Assembly: GCA_003990745.1 (NCBI GenBank)
Contig: RBNI01002494.1
Span: 1-18,333 of the forward strand
Length of the DNA: 18,333 nt
Reading direction: 5' to 3'
Source of the DNA: Jimgerdemannia flammicorona
Taxonomy: Eukaryota; Mucoromycota; Endogonomycetes; Endogonales; Endogonaceae
This document shows, one piece after another, positions 7,930 through 16,216 of the stretch. The position numbers were made by a program, and so were the translations under genes. Position 1 is the stretch's first letter. Every line of letters begins with the position of its first letter. Below the pieces are notes generated by a model. It had not been told where the DNA came from, did not search any database, and saw nothing but the letters and a program-made list of their open reading frames with translations.

Positions 7930-9159
7930 GGCCGTCAGATGAAAGAACGGAGAAGCATGGAAGAACCTCCGAGCAAGACTTAGGGGGAGCCACGTAAAGT
8001 TATATGGTATGTATCATATCATCGAAGGCTACATAACTACATGTACGGATCAGTCTATCGGCCTTGCGAAGCTCGAAGAGGCAGTGTGGCTTTACAATGA
8101 CGAATTCCAGGCCGTATTGCAGCTTCTGCCTGGTATCACCGAACCCTCCATTCACTGCCAACGGAAAGGCGTTGGCATCTGCTATGAAAAGCTGGCCGAG
8201 TTTAAACCACTTGGACGTTGCCGATATCTGGAGTCGAGTGCTCCGAAGTTATCGAGCAACTGACCTGGTATCACCAGTCCTCCATCCACTGCCGCACGGA
8301 GTGCACCGGTAAGGCTTTGGCGGCTGCCGCAAAAAGCTGGTCCAACTTGATATAGTTGGACCTTACCGATATCCCCGAGGTCTACGGCACCGAGTACTGG
8401 GAACTCGTCGAGGAACTCTCGCATCTCTGTTGCCTTCGTATATCCAATACCCAACTACGCTCCGACCATTTCATGGACTGCCTTTTACGCTCGATCGCTA
8501 ACAAATGCTTCTGCCTGGTATCGCCGAGCTTTGTGCAGTGGTAGGCTTTGGCAGCTACCGGAGAAAGCTGGTCCAACCTTACGCGGTTGGACCTTACGGA
8601 TGTGCCCGAGGTCTACGGCGCGGAGTACTCGGGATTAGTCGAGGAACTATTGCCATCGTATATCCAACACCCAACAACGCTCTGATTATGTTATGAACTG
8701 TATCCTACGCTCGATCGCCCGCACCGGTCAGCGTCTCGGTTGTTCTAGCTCAAACACCCAACAACGTTCTGAACGTATCATGGCCTGTAATCGCCTGTGC
8801 CGCCGGTCAGTGTCCCGAGGTATTCCAGCTCAACAACGCGCCTCTCCAACGTACCCCTCCTTCACTATTTTATTGTCCTCGCCGACACTCTTGGGTGTCT
8901 TGTCGTCGCAGGGTGCAAGAATATGTACTCTTGCCAGGTGATCGCCGCTTGTAATTCCTTGCGGTTCGTCAATGTCGCTCGGTCGGCATTCAATGACAAG
9001 GCCCTACGCCACCTCTCTGGTACCGACAGCAGCCCCGAGGTCGCCCCGCGGATTTTCCAGTCCATCGAGCAGTTTTGCTATGTCGAACTATCTTTATCTC
9101 GGTTCCGCCTGTTTGCCAACGTGTTTGGATCCTCCGGGCGAGCAAGGTCGTTGGAGTGA
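7930..9159 (+). pseudogene. Relic of a leucine-rich-repeat (probably F-box/LRR-type) gene with internal duplications
   Basis: Several plus-frame pieces carry LRR-like peptides. In order they are CTDQSIGLAKLEEAV (8050), KALASAMKSWPSLNHLDVAD (8164), LDLTDIPEVYGTEYWELVEE followed by LRISNTQLRSDHFMDCLLRS (8356-8490), LDLTDVPEVYGAEY (8592), NTQQRSDYVMNCILRSIA (8670), and LVVAGCKNMYSCQVIAACNS then LRFVNVARSAFNDKALRHL (8900-9020), ending at a TGA (9157-9159). The pattern matches F-box/LRR (AMN1-like) solenoids. Pieces lie in different frames and stops intervene (for example TAG before the 8356 piece), so no single protein results. At the nucleotide level a unit starting CTGCCTGGTATCACCG recurs at about 8127, 8265 and 8510, followed each time by a GCTTTGGC...AAGCTGG block at 8169, 8314 and 8545. 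No F-box was identified upstream. Introns could explain some frame changes, not all. Confidence 0.55.
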
Positions 9160-9871
9160 TCATATGCATATGTTGCAATCCGCAGCCATTCTGGCATGGG
9201 AAGAGGTAGCCTTTCTTTGTTTTTCTGCATGTAAATATCCAGGTAAACATCCTGAATCCATATATTTACTTTTTTTTGCATGTAAGTACTCACATAAAAT
9301 GATCGATTGTGTTATTTTGACAATTATTTGCTATTTATGGGGCTGTCGCATGACCCGTTCAGTATATTAGAATGATGTTTCAATCACATGTTTTTCTTTA
9401 AGTTAGAAAACCCCCACCCGACATTCTCGACGAACACTCCGTATAGTATTTATGCTCAAGACAGTAAGACTTGTGGAATCTCGTCGCTCTTTTGAGTCCA
9501 TACTTGACGGCCTTTCTTGGATCGGATTTCCCAAGTCATGAACTCCTTCGGATGTTTTTATTTATTATTTTTTATTGAGCCAATTCTTTTTGCAAAAGGA
9601 TTTTATTGTACTTTGGTATTTCACTAAAAAGTTAACTAAAGTGTGCAAAAATGTTCAAGGGATATTAATTTATTATTCCAAAAGCTAATTATCTGATGGC
9701 ACGACTACACATGGGTCGGCCGTATGGCGTATCATAATTGGGTGTGAACCATGTTATTTGAGATTTCTCGATGTCATACAAGCAAAGGAACATTGGGCCA
9801 ACAAATAAACGGAGCGAAGAGAAAGAAACGACGGCGTTGAATGTCGATAAGGACGTGGGCATTGGTCATCA
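9160..9871. other. Gene-free stretch
   Basis: AT-richer non-coding sequence after the LRR relic. It has a short direct repeat (TTTCTGCATGTAAATATCCA near 9219, TTTTTGCATGTAAGTACTCA near 9273) and A/T runs near 9560-9600. No gene or RNA recognised. Confidence 0.5.
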
Positions 9872-10316
9872 ATGACGAATAGCCAGAGATCCTTGGCCAT
9901 TGTAGAAATTGTCGGCTCTGTCCTCGGAGGCTGGCAACAACGTCGGTGTTGCGTTCGTGATTTTTATTTTCCAAGAAACGGAACAAGAATGATAGATATT
10001 AAGCCATCTCAGGGAGATATTCGTTTACCAATATCTCTTGATAGACAAACTTCATCGTACCTAAATATGGACTATCTATACTGTCTGCAAAGGCAATGTG
10101 GTATTATCACAGAACGTATTCCTCGGCTGTTCGCATACCACCGGATTTCAATTGATATCGATATTGCTAACCAGGCCAGAGGTATACGTTGTAACCAATT
10201 TCACGTCGTTCATCGGTTTCTTGGCGGATGAATATATTCCGGATTATTCAATCAGGTATATGGAGGAAGATGTATATAGAAGCTTGGGCTTGTCTTACCT
10301 CCTCTGGATGCAGTAG
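9872..10316 (+). CDS. Two overlapping unrecognised frames, possible gene remnant
   Basis: A 119-codon frame (9872-10231) contains protein-like segments such as DIRLPISLDRQTSSYLNMDY. From about 10170 a different frame (ending TAG at 10314-10316) reads EVYVVTNFTSFIGFLADEYI and then RYMEEDVYRSLGLSYLLW, which looks more coding-like than the first frame there. A frameshift or a short intron near 10160-10180 could join them. No family recognised and no start context is convincing. It may be a decayed gene or chance. Confidence 0.25.
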
Positions 10317-10708
10317 AGTCCGGCAGAGGTCTTGCCATGCTCGCCAGTGACTTCATTCAGCCTTTGTAATCATTACCTCAAGTTTTACTTCTGATATAGA
10401 TATAGCATACCTTTCGATTCCCGTATAAATGCCGCTCGCAATCATGTATGGAGTCCTATTTATTTATTCTTTTTAAGCATATTGTATGAGAGTCAGCCGA
10501 AATTTATTTAGAATCTTCATTGTAAAATAATATGCCGGGTGTGGGGGTGCACTTCAGTTTTCTTTAGGACTTGGAGATCGTAATACTACAGAGACGATTT
10601 CTTGGTCCAGCACAACAATAATGGTTTCAAACCACATCGCAGATTCCTGCTGTTTTCCTTTGCGTTGCAAAAGACTATTTACACAGCATGGTGAATTGAT
10701 AGAATGTC
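10317..10708. other. Gene-free stretch
   Basis: Moderately AT-rich sequence with short chance frames only. No repeat, RNA or regulatory signal could be supported. Confidence 0.4.
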
Positions 10709-11114
10709 ATGTGGGTCGACAACAGACACAACAGGCATGGTGTTTGTTTGGCATCTGCAGTGATACCAGTGTGTGTCACGGGTGGTCGGTTGAAGCAAAA
10801 TAAAATACCGCGTGCCAGTTTTGCTGACCAACTGCCAAAAATCTTTAAAAGCATGCCGCTGTTCTCGTATGCACTGTATGCGTTGCGGAATGCCGAATTT
10901 AGAAAAAATCCCGTTTAACAAACGTGTATATACATTAGTCGCACATATGAACACTCGAACCTTTCATATTCACGTACTTAAAGAGGGTATGGTCTCCATA
11001 ATTTCGATCGTACAATCATCTGCCGATGCGGATGAAAAGTTCAAACAGGAAAGCATCACTGATAATCATTCCGAAAGAAATCATCAACCGATCAAGCTAG
11101 GGGGATGCGCCTGA
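10709..11114 (+). CDS. Unrecognised frames, possible frameshifted remnant
   Basis: The frame ending at 10918 reads IPRASFADQLPKIFKSMPLF and then YALRNAEFRKNP. From there a second frame, ending TGA at 11112-11114, continues with NKRVYTLVAHMNTRTFHIHV and KEGMVSIISIVQSSADADEK. The two could be one protein with a frame change near 10910. I recognise no domain. Downstream is a 24-base T run. Random frames remain a serious alternative. Confidence 0.22.
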
Positions 11115-11128
11115 CTACCAATGTCAAC

Positions 11129-11152
11129 TTTTTTTTTTTTTTTTTTTTTTTT
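11129..11152 (+). repeat. Poly-T tract (24 T)
   Basis: Uninterrupted T run, followed by AAAGGTTAAGGATAAGGG. It could be the poly-A end of a minus-strand retroposed sequence lying to its right, but no body or flanking duplication was found. Confidence 0.8.
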
Positions 11153-11940
11153 AAAGGTTAAGGATAAGGGATCGACTCTTTTCCAAAGACCGAAACCACC
11201 CTTCAGATTCATCACTACTCGCGGTTTCCCCGGTTGTAGCCTGACTTTATTCACAGAGCATATTTTTACAAAATAATACTAGGCAAGAGTCAGGTGACAT
11301 TTGTTTCATTGCTGTGTTGCTCCGTTGCATGTGCTGCTAGTGGCATGAACTCCTGTATTGGTCGTGATAGGTATAAACTCCTGTGTTGCTCGTGGCATGA
11401 ACTCCTGTCTTGCTCCGTGAGCGGACAATGTTTGCTCGACCTCCCTTAATCGTCCATGTTGCTCCGATCATTCGTGAGCGGATGACGCGTGAGCGGATGT
11501 CGCGTGCACGCTGTCTTCGTTATTATTATTTTTTTTTAAAAAAAAAGCTACGACAGGGGGGCTTGGTATAGGGTTAGGGTGGGGGGTGGTCGAGGACACC
11601 CCCAATCCTATCCCGTCCCCCCTGGAGCAGTGTGTGTTTGTAAAGAGTATATATGTGTTGTAAAGAGAGCCCCCCCGATACCCTTCACTCAGTAGTGAGT
11701 CACCGCAGGCGCCGCGCACTTTGACAGTATATACTAAAATTTGAATTATTAGCAACCATTTTGTCAGTTACATAAGTTTATTTTTTGTGCAAAATGAAGC
11801 TATAATTATTTTTTAATTTGAAAAGACGGAAAATGAATTCTGTCAGCTATCTAGCATAAATGAAGAGAGGTTGTAATCATAAATACAAGGGGAGACAAAA
11901 GTTAATGATGATCTTTTATCTGACAAAAGCAACACCCTAG
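11153..11940. other. Gene-free stretch with short repeats and a G-rich hairpin
   Basis: Holds three copies of a TGGCATGAACTCCTGTATTG-like unit at about 11341, 11369 and 11394, GTGAGCGGATGACGC/GTGAGCGGATGTCGC near 11474-11505, an 18-bp T9A9 palindrome (11529-11546) and the inverted repeat listed separately. Two TGTAAAGAG copies (about 11639 and 11660) follow it. No gene is supported. Confidence 0.5.
11554..11624. repeat. G-rich imperfect inverted repeat (about 35-bp arms) with a telomere-like motif
   Basis: The left arm CAGGGGGGCTTGGTATAGGG (11554 onward, continuing to 11590) pairs imperfectly with the complement of 11591-11624 (complement begins CCAGGGGGGACGGGATAGGA). The arms abut with almost no loop. 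The left arm includes TAGGGTTAGGGT (11569-11580), two permuted TTAGGG units. One strand is rich in G runs, so quadruplex formation competes with a hairpin. Confidence 0.6.
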
Positions 11941-11946
11941 CCAATC

Positions 11947-12149
11947 TTTTTTTTTTTTTTAATGGACTCAAGTCCCGCGGATTTTTTTTGGAAGGGAACC
12001 CAGACTATATAGGCCAAAACCCTCCCCCACCCCCACCCTGAGCACTACACCTCCATTAACCTAGGCTAGCTATTGTCCAGCAGCTTGACCATGCAAGGCG
12101 CAGCAGGGCTTATGTTAGTCTGCACCTCATTCTGCACACCATGCTCTTC
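11947..12149 (-). other. Short non-coding segment beginning with a 14-base poly-T; possible minus-strand SINE-like end
   Basis: T14 at 11947-11960 followed by AATGGACTCAAGTCCCGCGG, an A/C-rich stretch and CCTCCCCCACCCCCACCCTG. On the minus strand this would end in poly-A. I found no convincing A and B boxes and no target duplication, so the SINE reading is speculative. Confidence 0.25.
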
Positions 12150-12915
12150 CTACCGCCCAGAGAGATGATGAACAATGACGACTAAGCGCCGAACGATGGC
12201 GACGACTAAGCGCAGAACGATGATGTTGACTAAGGGCGGAACGATGATGACGACTAAGTGCAGAACGATGACGTGACTAGGCGCAGAACGGTGACAACCA
12301 CTAGGCGCAGAACGATGACGACGACTAAGAGCAGAACGACGATGATGGACGACTAAGCGCAGAGACAATGAGCGATGAACAAGCGCAGAATTACAATGAA
12401 CGATGACTAAATCCAGCAGCGATAAACAACGACTAAGCCCTGAGCAGCGCGACTAACAGGTGGGCAATGAACGACGACTAAGCGCAGAAGGGCAATGAAC
12501 GACGACTAAGCGCAGAAGGGCAATGAACGACGACTTAGCACTGAATGGCGATGAAAGACTACAGAAATATGGTGAACGGCGACGACTAAGCGCAGAACGA
12601 TGGCGATGATTAAGCGCAGAGCGATGACGACGGCTAAGCAGAATGGCAATGAGCGATGACTAAGTACAGAACGAGCAAGCCCAGAACGGTGATGACGGCG
12701 ACGACGGACGATGGACGACTAAGCGCAGAACAATGAACGACGACAAAGCACAGAACAATGATCGACGACAAAGCGCAGAACAGTGCCGATGACTAAGCAC
12801 AGAACAACGGTGATGACGGTTAACCGCAGAATGGCGATGAACAACAACTAGGTGCAGAACGATGACGAATAACAACTAAGCACATAGCAGCGATGAACGA
12901 CGATCAAGTGCAGAA
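12150..12915 (+). repeat. Large diverged minisatellite, unit of about 24 bp (GACGACTAAGCGCAGAACGATG...)
   Basis: About 765 bp of tandem copies of a unit near GACGACTAAGCGCAGAACGATG plus a few bases. Units vary from about 21 to 33 bp and are diverged (for example AGCACAGAACAATGAACGAC, AGGCGCAGAACGGTGACAAC). It spreads through point changes and small indels and fades out near 12915. Minus-strand frames through it (Arg/His/Ser/Leu/Val-rich) are repeat translations, not proteins. Confidence 0.9.
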
Positions 12916-13163
12916 ATAATCTTCCGCATTCTTAACTTCATCCAGGGAACATAACTACGTGAAATAACATCATTAAGAGGTTCAGGAATTACAACCCAAT
13001 GACGATTAAATACAGAATGACGATAATAATCAAATGGCTTCTAGCTACCACGAAATGTTTTCGGAATGACCCCAAGGCCAAACCACAGCGAGATATTTCC
13101 CGGGTGACCTCCCAAGATGCGAAGACACAACCACTGTGAAATTCTCACGGAGAAATCTCTGCG

Positions 13164-13294
13164 GTTCGTTACTACAGCAGGGTGTAGAGAGGCCGTGGAG
13201 TGCGGTGCGTTCACGGCAGGGTGCCTTGTGTCAATGTGGGGGGGAGGGGGAGGGTAATGATTACAGCAGTTCGTCGTTACAGCAGGGTGTAGAG
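13164..13294 (+). repeat. Two direct repeats of about 26 bp
   Basis: 13164-13189 (GTTCGTTACTACAGCAGGGT then GTAGAG) and 13269-13294 (GTTCGTCGTTACAGCAGGGT then GTAGAG). They share all but a few bases and are 105 bp apart. A G-rich run (13238-13254: 7 G, A, 5 G, A, 3 G) lies between them. Confidence 0.75.
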
Positions 13295-13800
13295 TGTGGA
13301 CTTGGGCAAGGGAGACAGTCTCAGTTCTGGGGGGAGGGGACCAATTGTAAGGGCACGTGCTTCAAAATTGACGCGTCCCAAATCTAAGTCTCGACGCGCA
13401 AGGGGCCTGGCAAGGCCCTGAAGTATCCAAGGATTCGGTGCTCTAAGACGCTTCACGTTGTGAATTCCTTAGCAAACGCGTCATCCTAGATCCAACAATT
13501 TCAGGCTGCACGCCGCACGTAAACTACCCTTTTATTATCAAATTCCTAGCGAGTGTAACCCTCACACTCATGAATCTCGGGATGTCCCGTGGCCATCTGG
13601 ATATGCTAATACCATAGATATTTTTTCAAGGGAGTCACTAGGCAATTACCATATACACATAAATATATACAACGGGAGCAGAAAAATTTTCGTAATGTCG
13701 TACGGTCTTTGCTTGCGATGTCGCGACACTTTTACTAAAAAAATTTCGTATGTTTAGCATTGCAAAGGATACTTTGGAACTTGGAAATGGACCTTTTGCC

Positions 13801-13898
13801 TTTTGGCAAATCATTATTTCGCGCCTTTAGCAAATTGTCGCCCTTTAGCAAGTCATCACCCTTGGCTAATCGTCGTGACAATTTGGCAAATGGCGACA
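13801..13898 (+). repeat. Cluster of about five short motif copies (TTTRGCAAATYGTCRCC-like)
   Basis: TTGGCAAATCAT, TTTAGCAAATTGTCGCC, TTTAGCAAGTCATCACC, TTGGCTAATCGTCG and TTGGCAAATGGCGAC follow each other at spacings of about 18-23 bases. The plus frame across them stays open (13760-13963) but reads as a short peptide repeat and matches nothing I know. Confidence 0.5.
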
Positions 13899-14196
13899 GG
13901 CGATGCAAATCTCGGCCGAGAGGTCTTTATTGTTGGAAGATGGCCTTAGCGGAGTGGATGTAATTCATATTCTAATGAAAGCAATAAATCTTGGTCGACA
14001 GAAGAATCTCGTTTGTGCGGCGTGTACTTAGCTAGAAGACGTTCAAACACGGAAATTGTGCCCGACTCTGACTACCAAAGACTCCTGGCGACAGGGCGGT
14101 GACCAAAGATCGTAAACATAAATCGACCATCAATATACCTATTCTCAGCTCAAACGAAGCAGGAGAGGTTAAATGTTGTAGCGTTTGCTGTATGAT

Positions 14197-14719
14197 TTAT
14201 GATGCCTGATCAGCGTATGGACCGTATTGGAATACATCCACTGATATAGGCCACTCACTGGCCAAGATTTTAGAATGCATTTTTACTAACACAGCCTTAT
14301 CTATTCTATTACTCTCGCATCGCAGGTAACACTGCATTAATGGACTAAATGGACTATTTATATTTTAATAATGTAGGCAAATGTAATACTAAAACATAAA
14401 ACATACAGGAATTTTCTTGAGATGCATGCTTTGATGACCCAACCTGCTGGTCAAAACCTCCGACCAAACTCTTGACAGGCTCATTTAAAACGTCCTTCGT
14501 GTGCTCAATGGCGATGAAACGAGCAACAGCGAACGCCAAGAATATTTGCAGTTTCGGTAGCTTGTCCATCAGAAGTCTGGCGAATTCCGATTTCGTAAGT
14601 GTTACTAGAACATCTTTATTGGGATTTGGTCTCATAGATTTTAATACGCCAAACGTCTGCTCTAACTCGGGGAATATCGTGTCGGCTGGGGCGAGCTCGA
14701 ATACATCACCAAATAATAG
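14197..14719 (-). CDS. Putative two-exon gene of unknown function (5' end uncertain)
   Basis: On the minus strand an open frame runs from 14719 (just after an in-frame TGA at 14722-14720) through FPELEQTFGVLKSMRPN and KLPKLQIFLAFAVARFIAIE to FDQQ. A donor (CAG then GTTGGG, GT at 14443-14442) and an acceptor (TTAATGCAG, ending 14332) would remove 112 nt and join phase 0 to phase 0. The second exon (14331-14197) then reads VLVKMHSKILASEWPISVDV and FQYGPYADQAS before TAA. The first Met is at 14635; the preceding residues also look coding, so an upstream exon or a damaged start is likely. Without splicing the frame continues to 14354. No family recognised. The retained open frame across the proposed splice is the main support. 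Confidence 0.4.
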
Positions 14720-15041
14720 TCAGCTTGCTGTTATGATATGTTTGACTGGATGGACTTGTTGAACCGAGCAACTCCGGAAGCATTGTTCGACGATGTAATG
14801 TCACACAAAATATCTACATACAAGTTGCGGACTGTTTCTTTATGTGATCATGTTGTCCACCAATTTGCGCAAGATCTGATGCAGTTTCAACAACGCTTGG
14901 TTGAGAGTAACAGGGTTAGTGCCTTGCTACTATTGTCTCCGTTACGCGTGCGGAAGCTCAACTAAATGTATATTTGTTATACATTATCGCTTTCTTAACC
15001 TTTAAATTTTCGACGTCCTTCAAACGCTGCTATTGTAGGCA

Positions 15042-15493
15042 CTAATTCTCGTCAGTTCGCAGTTCCTCTGGTCCCGCGCTGTCTGCTTTAGTGCATGACC
15101 CTGAATCGTCTTCGAGTCGTTTGATTTTCTCCTTCAACTGTTGGTTTTGTTGTGTCGCCTCATTAAACTCTTCTCAAGTTTCTCAAGCCCCTTGCAATCA
15201 CGATCGAGATGACGAACAGCTCCCTTGTTATAATAACCAATCGAATTAATTTCAGCAGAACGTCTGACGTCCAGCTCCCTGTTAACTGCGTCGAGGGTCA
15301 TATGCTGAGAGTATCGAGACCATTTGGTCTGTTCTACCTCGGAATCAGAACTTTGATGGTGTTCACAAATTTTTGATTCAGTCGGGAGCTATTGTTGCTT
15401 GTCTTTGCCAAACAACAACGTGCTTAAAACAATTCGACACGCTCCTGAGATTTGGGACGTTTGGGGTATTGTTACCCTCTGGTTGAAAACGCT
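15042..15493 (-). pseudogene. Coiled-coil protein gene with two single-base frameshifts
   Basis: Minus strand, three consecutive pieces in different frames form one coherent protein. The first ends at TGA 15380-15378 (PNVPNLRSVSNCFKHVVVWQ, RQATIAPD). The second starts about there (TESKICEHHQSSDSEVEQTK, AVNRELDVRRSAEINSIGYY, HLDRDCKGLEKLEK). The third starts near 15170 (EFNEATQQNQQLKEKIKRLE, DDSGS, AGPEELRTDEN) and ends with TAG at 15044-15042. The charged, heptad-like GLEKLEKEFNEATQQNQQLK region suggests a coiled coil. Both joins need one missing base, the second within GAGAAGAG. Protein family unknown. Either a young pseudogene or base-calling/assembly errors would explain it. The 5' end is not defined. 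Confidence 0.5.
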
Positions 15494-15730
15494 TACAATG
15501 CGGGAATCTCACGAACCTCAGAAATGGGCAGTTTAATTTATAACCCAAATGATACACGTGACTAAGACTGTCAAAATCGAGCTTCCACAGTTACGTAGTT
15601 CCACACACTCAACAGAATTATTCTTGGTTTTGAGACAAAGTTTCCTCATAGTTAATTATACAGGTCTTTTGATCAACACCGGTACTGCAAACACAATAGT
15701 TACTTTATTCTTCACCACCACCATGCTAAC

Positions 15731-15952
15731 CTAGGAACTTGCAGAATATTTCAACACCACCAAAAATTTCTGAGAAAGGATGTCGGCCCTGCATACCCCC
15801 CCAATACGTGTTTGTATTTGGATGGGCGGATCCCTATACTCTATATGAGCCAGCCACTTTAAGAATGTTAGCTCTGGTGGCTTAGTATGACTCAAAAAAC
15901 AGGACCAGATTGGGTTAATTACATTCTTCGAGCAATCACGCGCACCCAACAA
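15731..15952 (-). CDS. Small unrecognised open frame
   Basis: A 73-codon minus-strand frame (MLGARDCSKNVINPIWSCF, then TKPPELTFLKWLAHIEYRDP). Composition is protein-like but I see no motif, no neighbour logic and no second exon. It could be a 5' exon of the coiled-coil gene to its left on the same strand, or chance. Confidence 0.2.
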   Translation of the reverse strand: MLGARDCSKNVINPIWSCFLSHTKPPELTFLKWLAHIEYRDPPIQIQTRIGGVCRADILSQKFLVVLKYSASS

Positions 15953-15980
15953 TGAAAAGGCCGGAAAAGCCCCTGAACTG

Positions 15981-16056
15981 CTTTATAGTAGGCTTGTTGC
16001 TTTATAGTAGGCTCGTTGCTTTATAGTAGACTCGTTGCTTTATAGTAGACCCGTTG
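15981..16056 (+). repeat. Four tandem copies of a 19-bp unit upstream of the Hsp70 gene
   Basis: CTTTATAGTAGGCTTGTTG at 15981-15999, then copies at 16000-16018, 16019-16037 and 16038-16056 that differ by one or two bases each (GGCTC, GACTC, GACCC at the same place). The stepwise changes suggest successive duplication. The array ends 160 bp before the Hsp70 start codon. Confidence 0.93.
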
Positions 16057-16130
16057 ACCTGACACTCAAGGTATCATTGAACGGTTTAATACTGGTGGGT
16101 CGGCTTGTAGAGGTTTGGTAACAGCGATAT

Positions 16131-16202
16131 CCAATGGTTATGAACGTCGTTTCAAGTTAACATTCGTTTTTATTATCCACCAAAATATAATTATATAAAA
16201 AA
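16131..16202 (+). promoter_or_regulatory. Possible promoter elements of the Hsp70 gene (CCAAT, TATA-like)
   Basis: CCAAT at 16131-16135 and TATATAAAAAA at 16192-16202 precede the start codon at 16217. The TATA-like run is very close to the ATG, so it may be plain 5' UTR AT-richness. No perfect alternating GAA/TTC heat-shock element was found. Confidence 0.25.
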
Positions 16203-16216
16203 TAGACAAACACAGC

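Larger units (their letters stand above)
12916..14196. other. Gene-free stretch with small repeats
   Basis: No supported gene. It contains the GTTCGT...ACAGCAGGGTGTAGAG direct repeat, G-rich runs, small perfect hairpins (GAGTGT/ACACTC near 13553-13571; CGGGA/TCCCG near 13578-13589) and the 18-20-bp motif cluster at 13801-13898, the last three listed or described separately where supported. Confidence 0.5.

Noticed and set aside
12150..12875. Minus-strand Arg/His/Val-rich frames in the minisatellite
   Set aside because: Direct translation of the ~24-bp repeat.
13551..13692. Possible LTR end (TGTAACCC... with small hairpins)
   Set aside because: No second LTR, primer-binding site or gag-pol remains could be found.
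14472..14965. Plus-strand frames at 14472-14762 and 14738-14965
   Set aside because: The first is a Ser/Thr-rich shadow of the better minus-strand frame. The second (MFDWMDLLNRATPEAL...) is protein-like but has no recognised motif, exon partner or start support; kept only as a note.
16141..16160. Heat-shock element upstream of the Hsp70 gene (GAAcgtcgTTTC)
   Set aside because: The spacing does not fit the alternating GAA/TTC 5-bp array.
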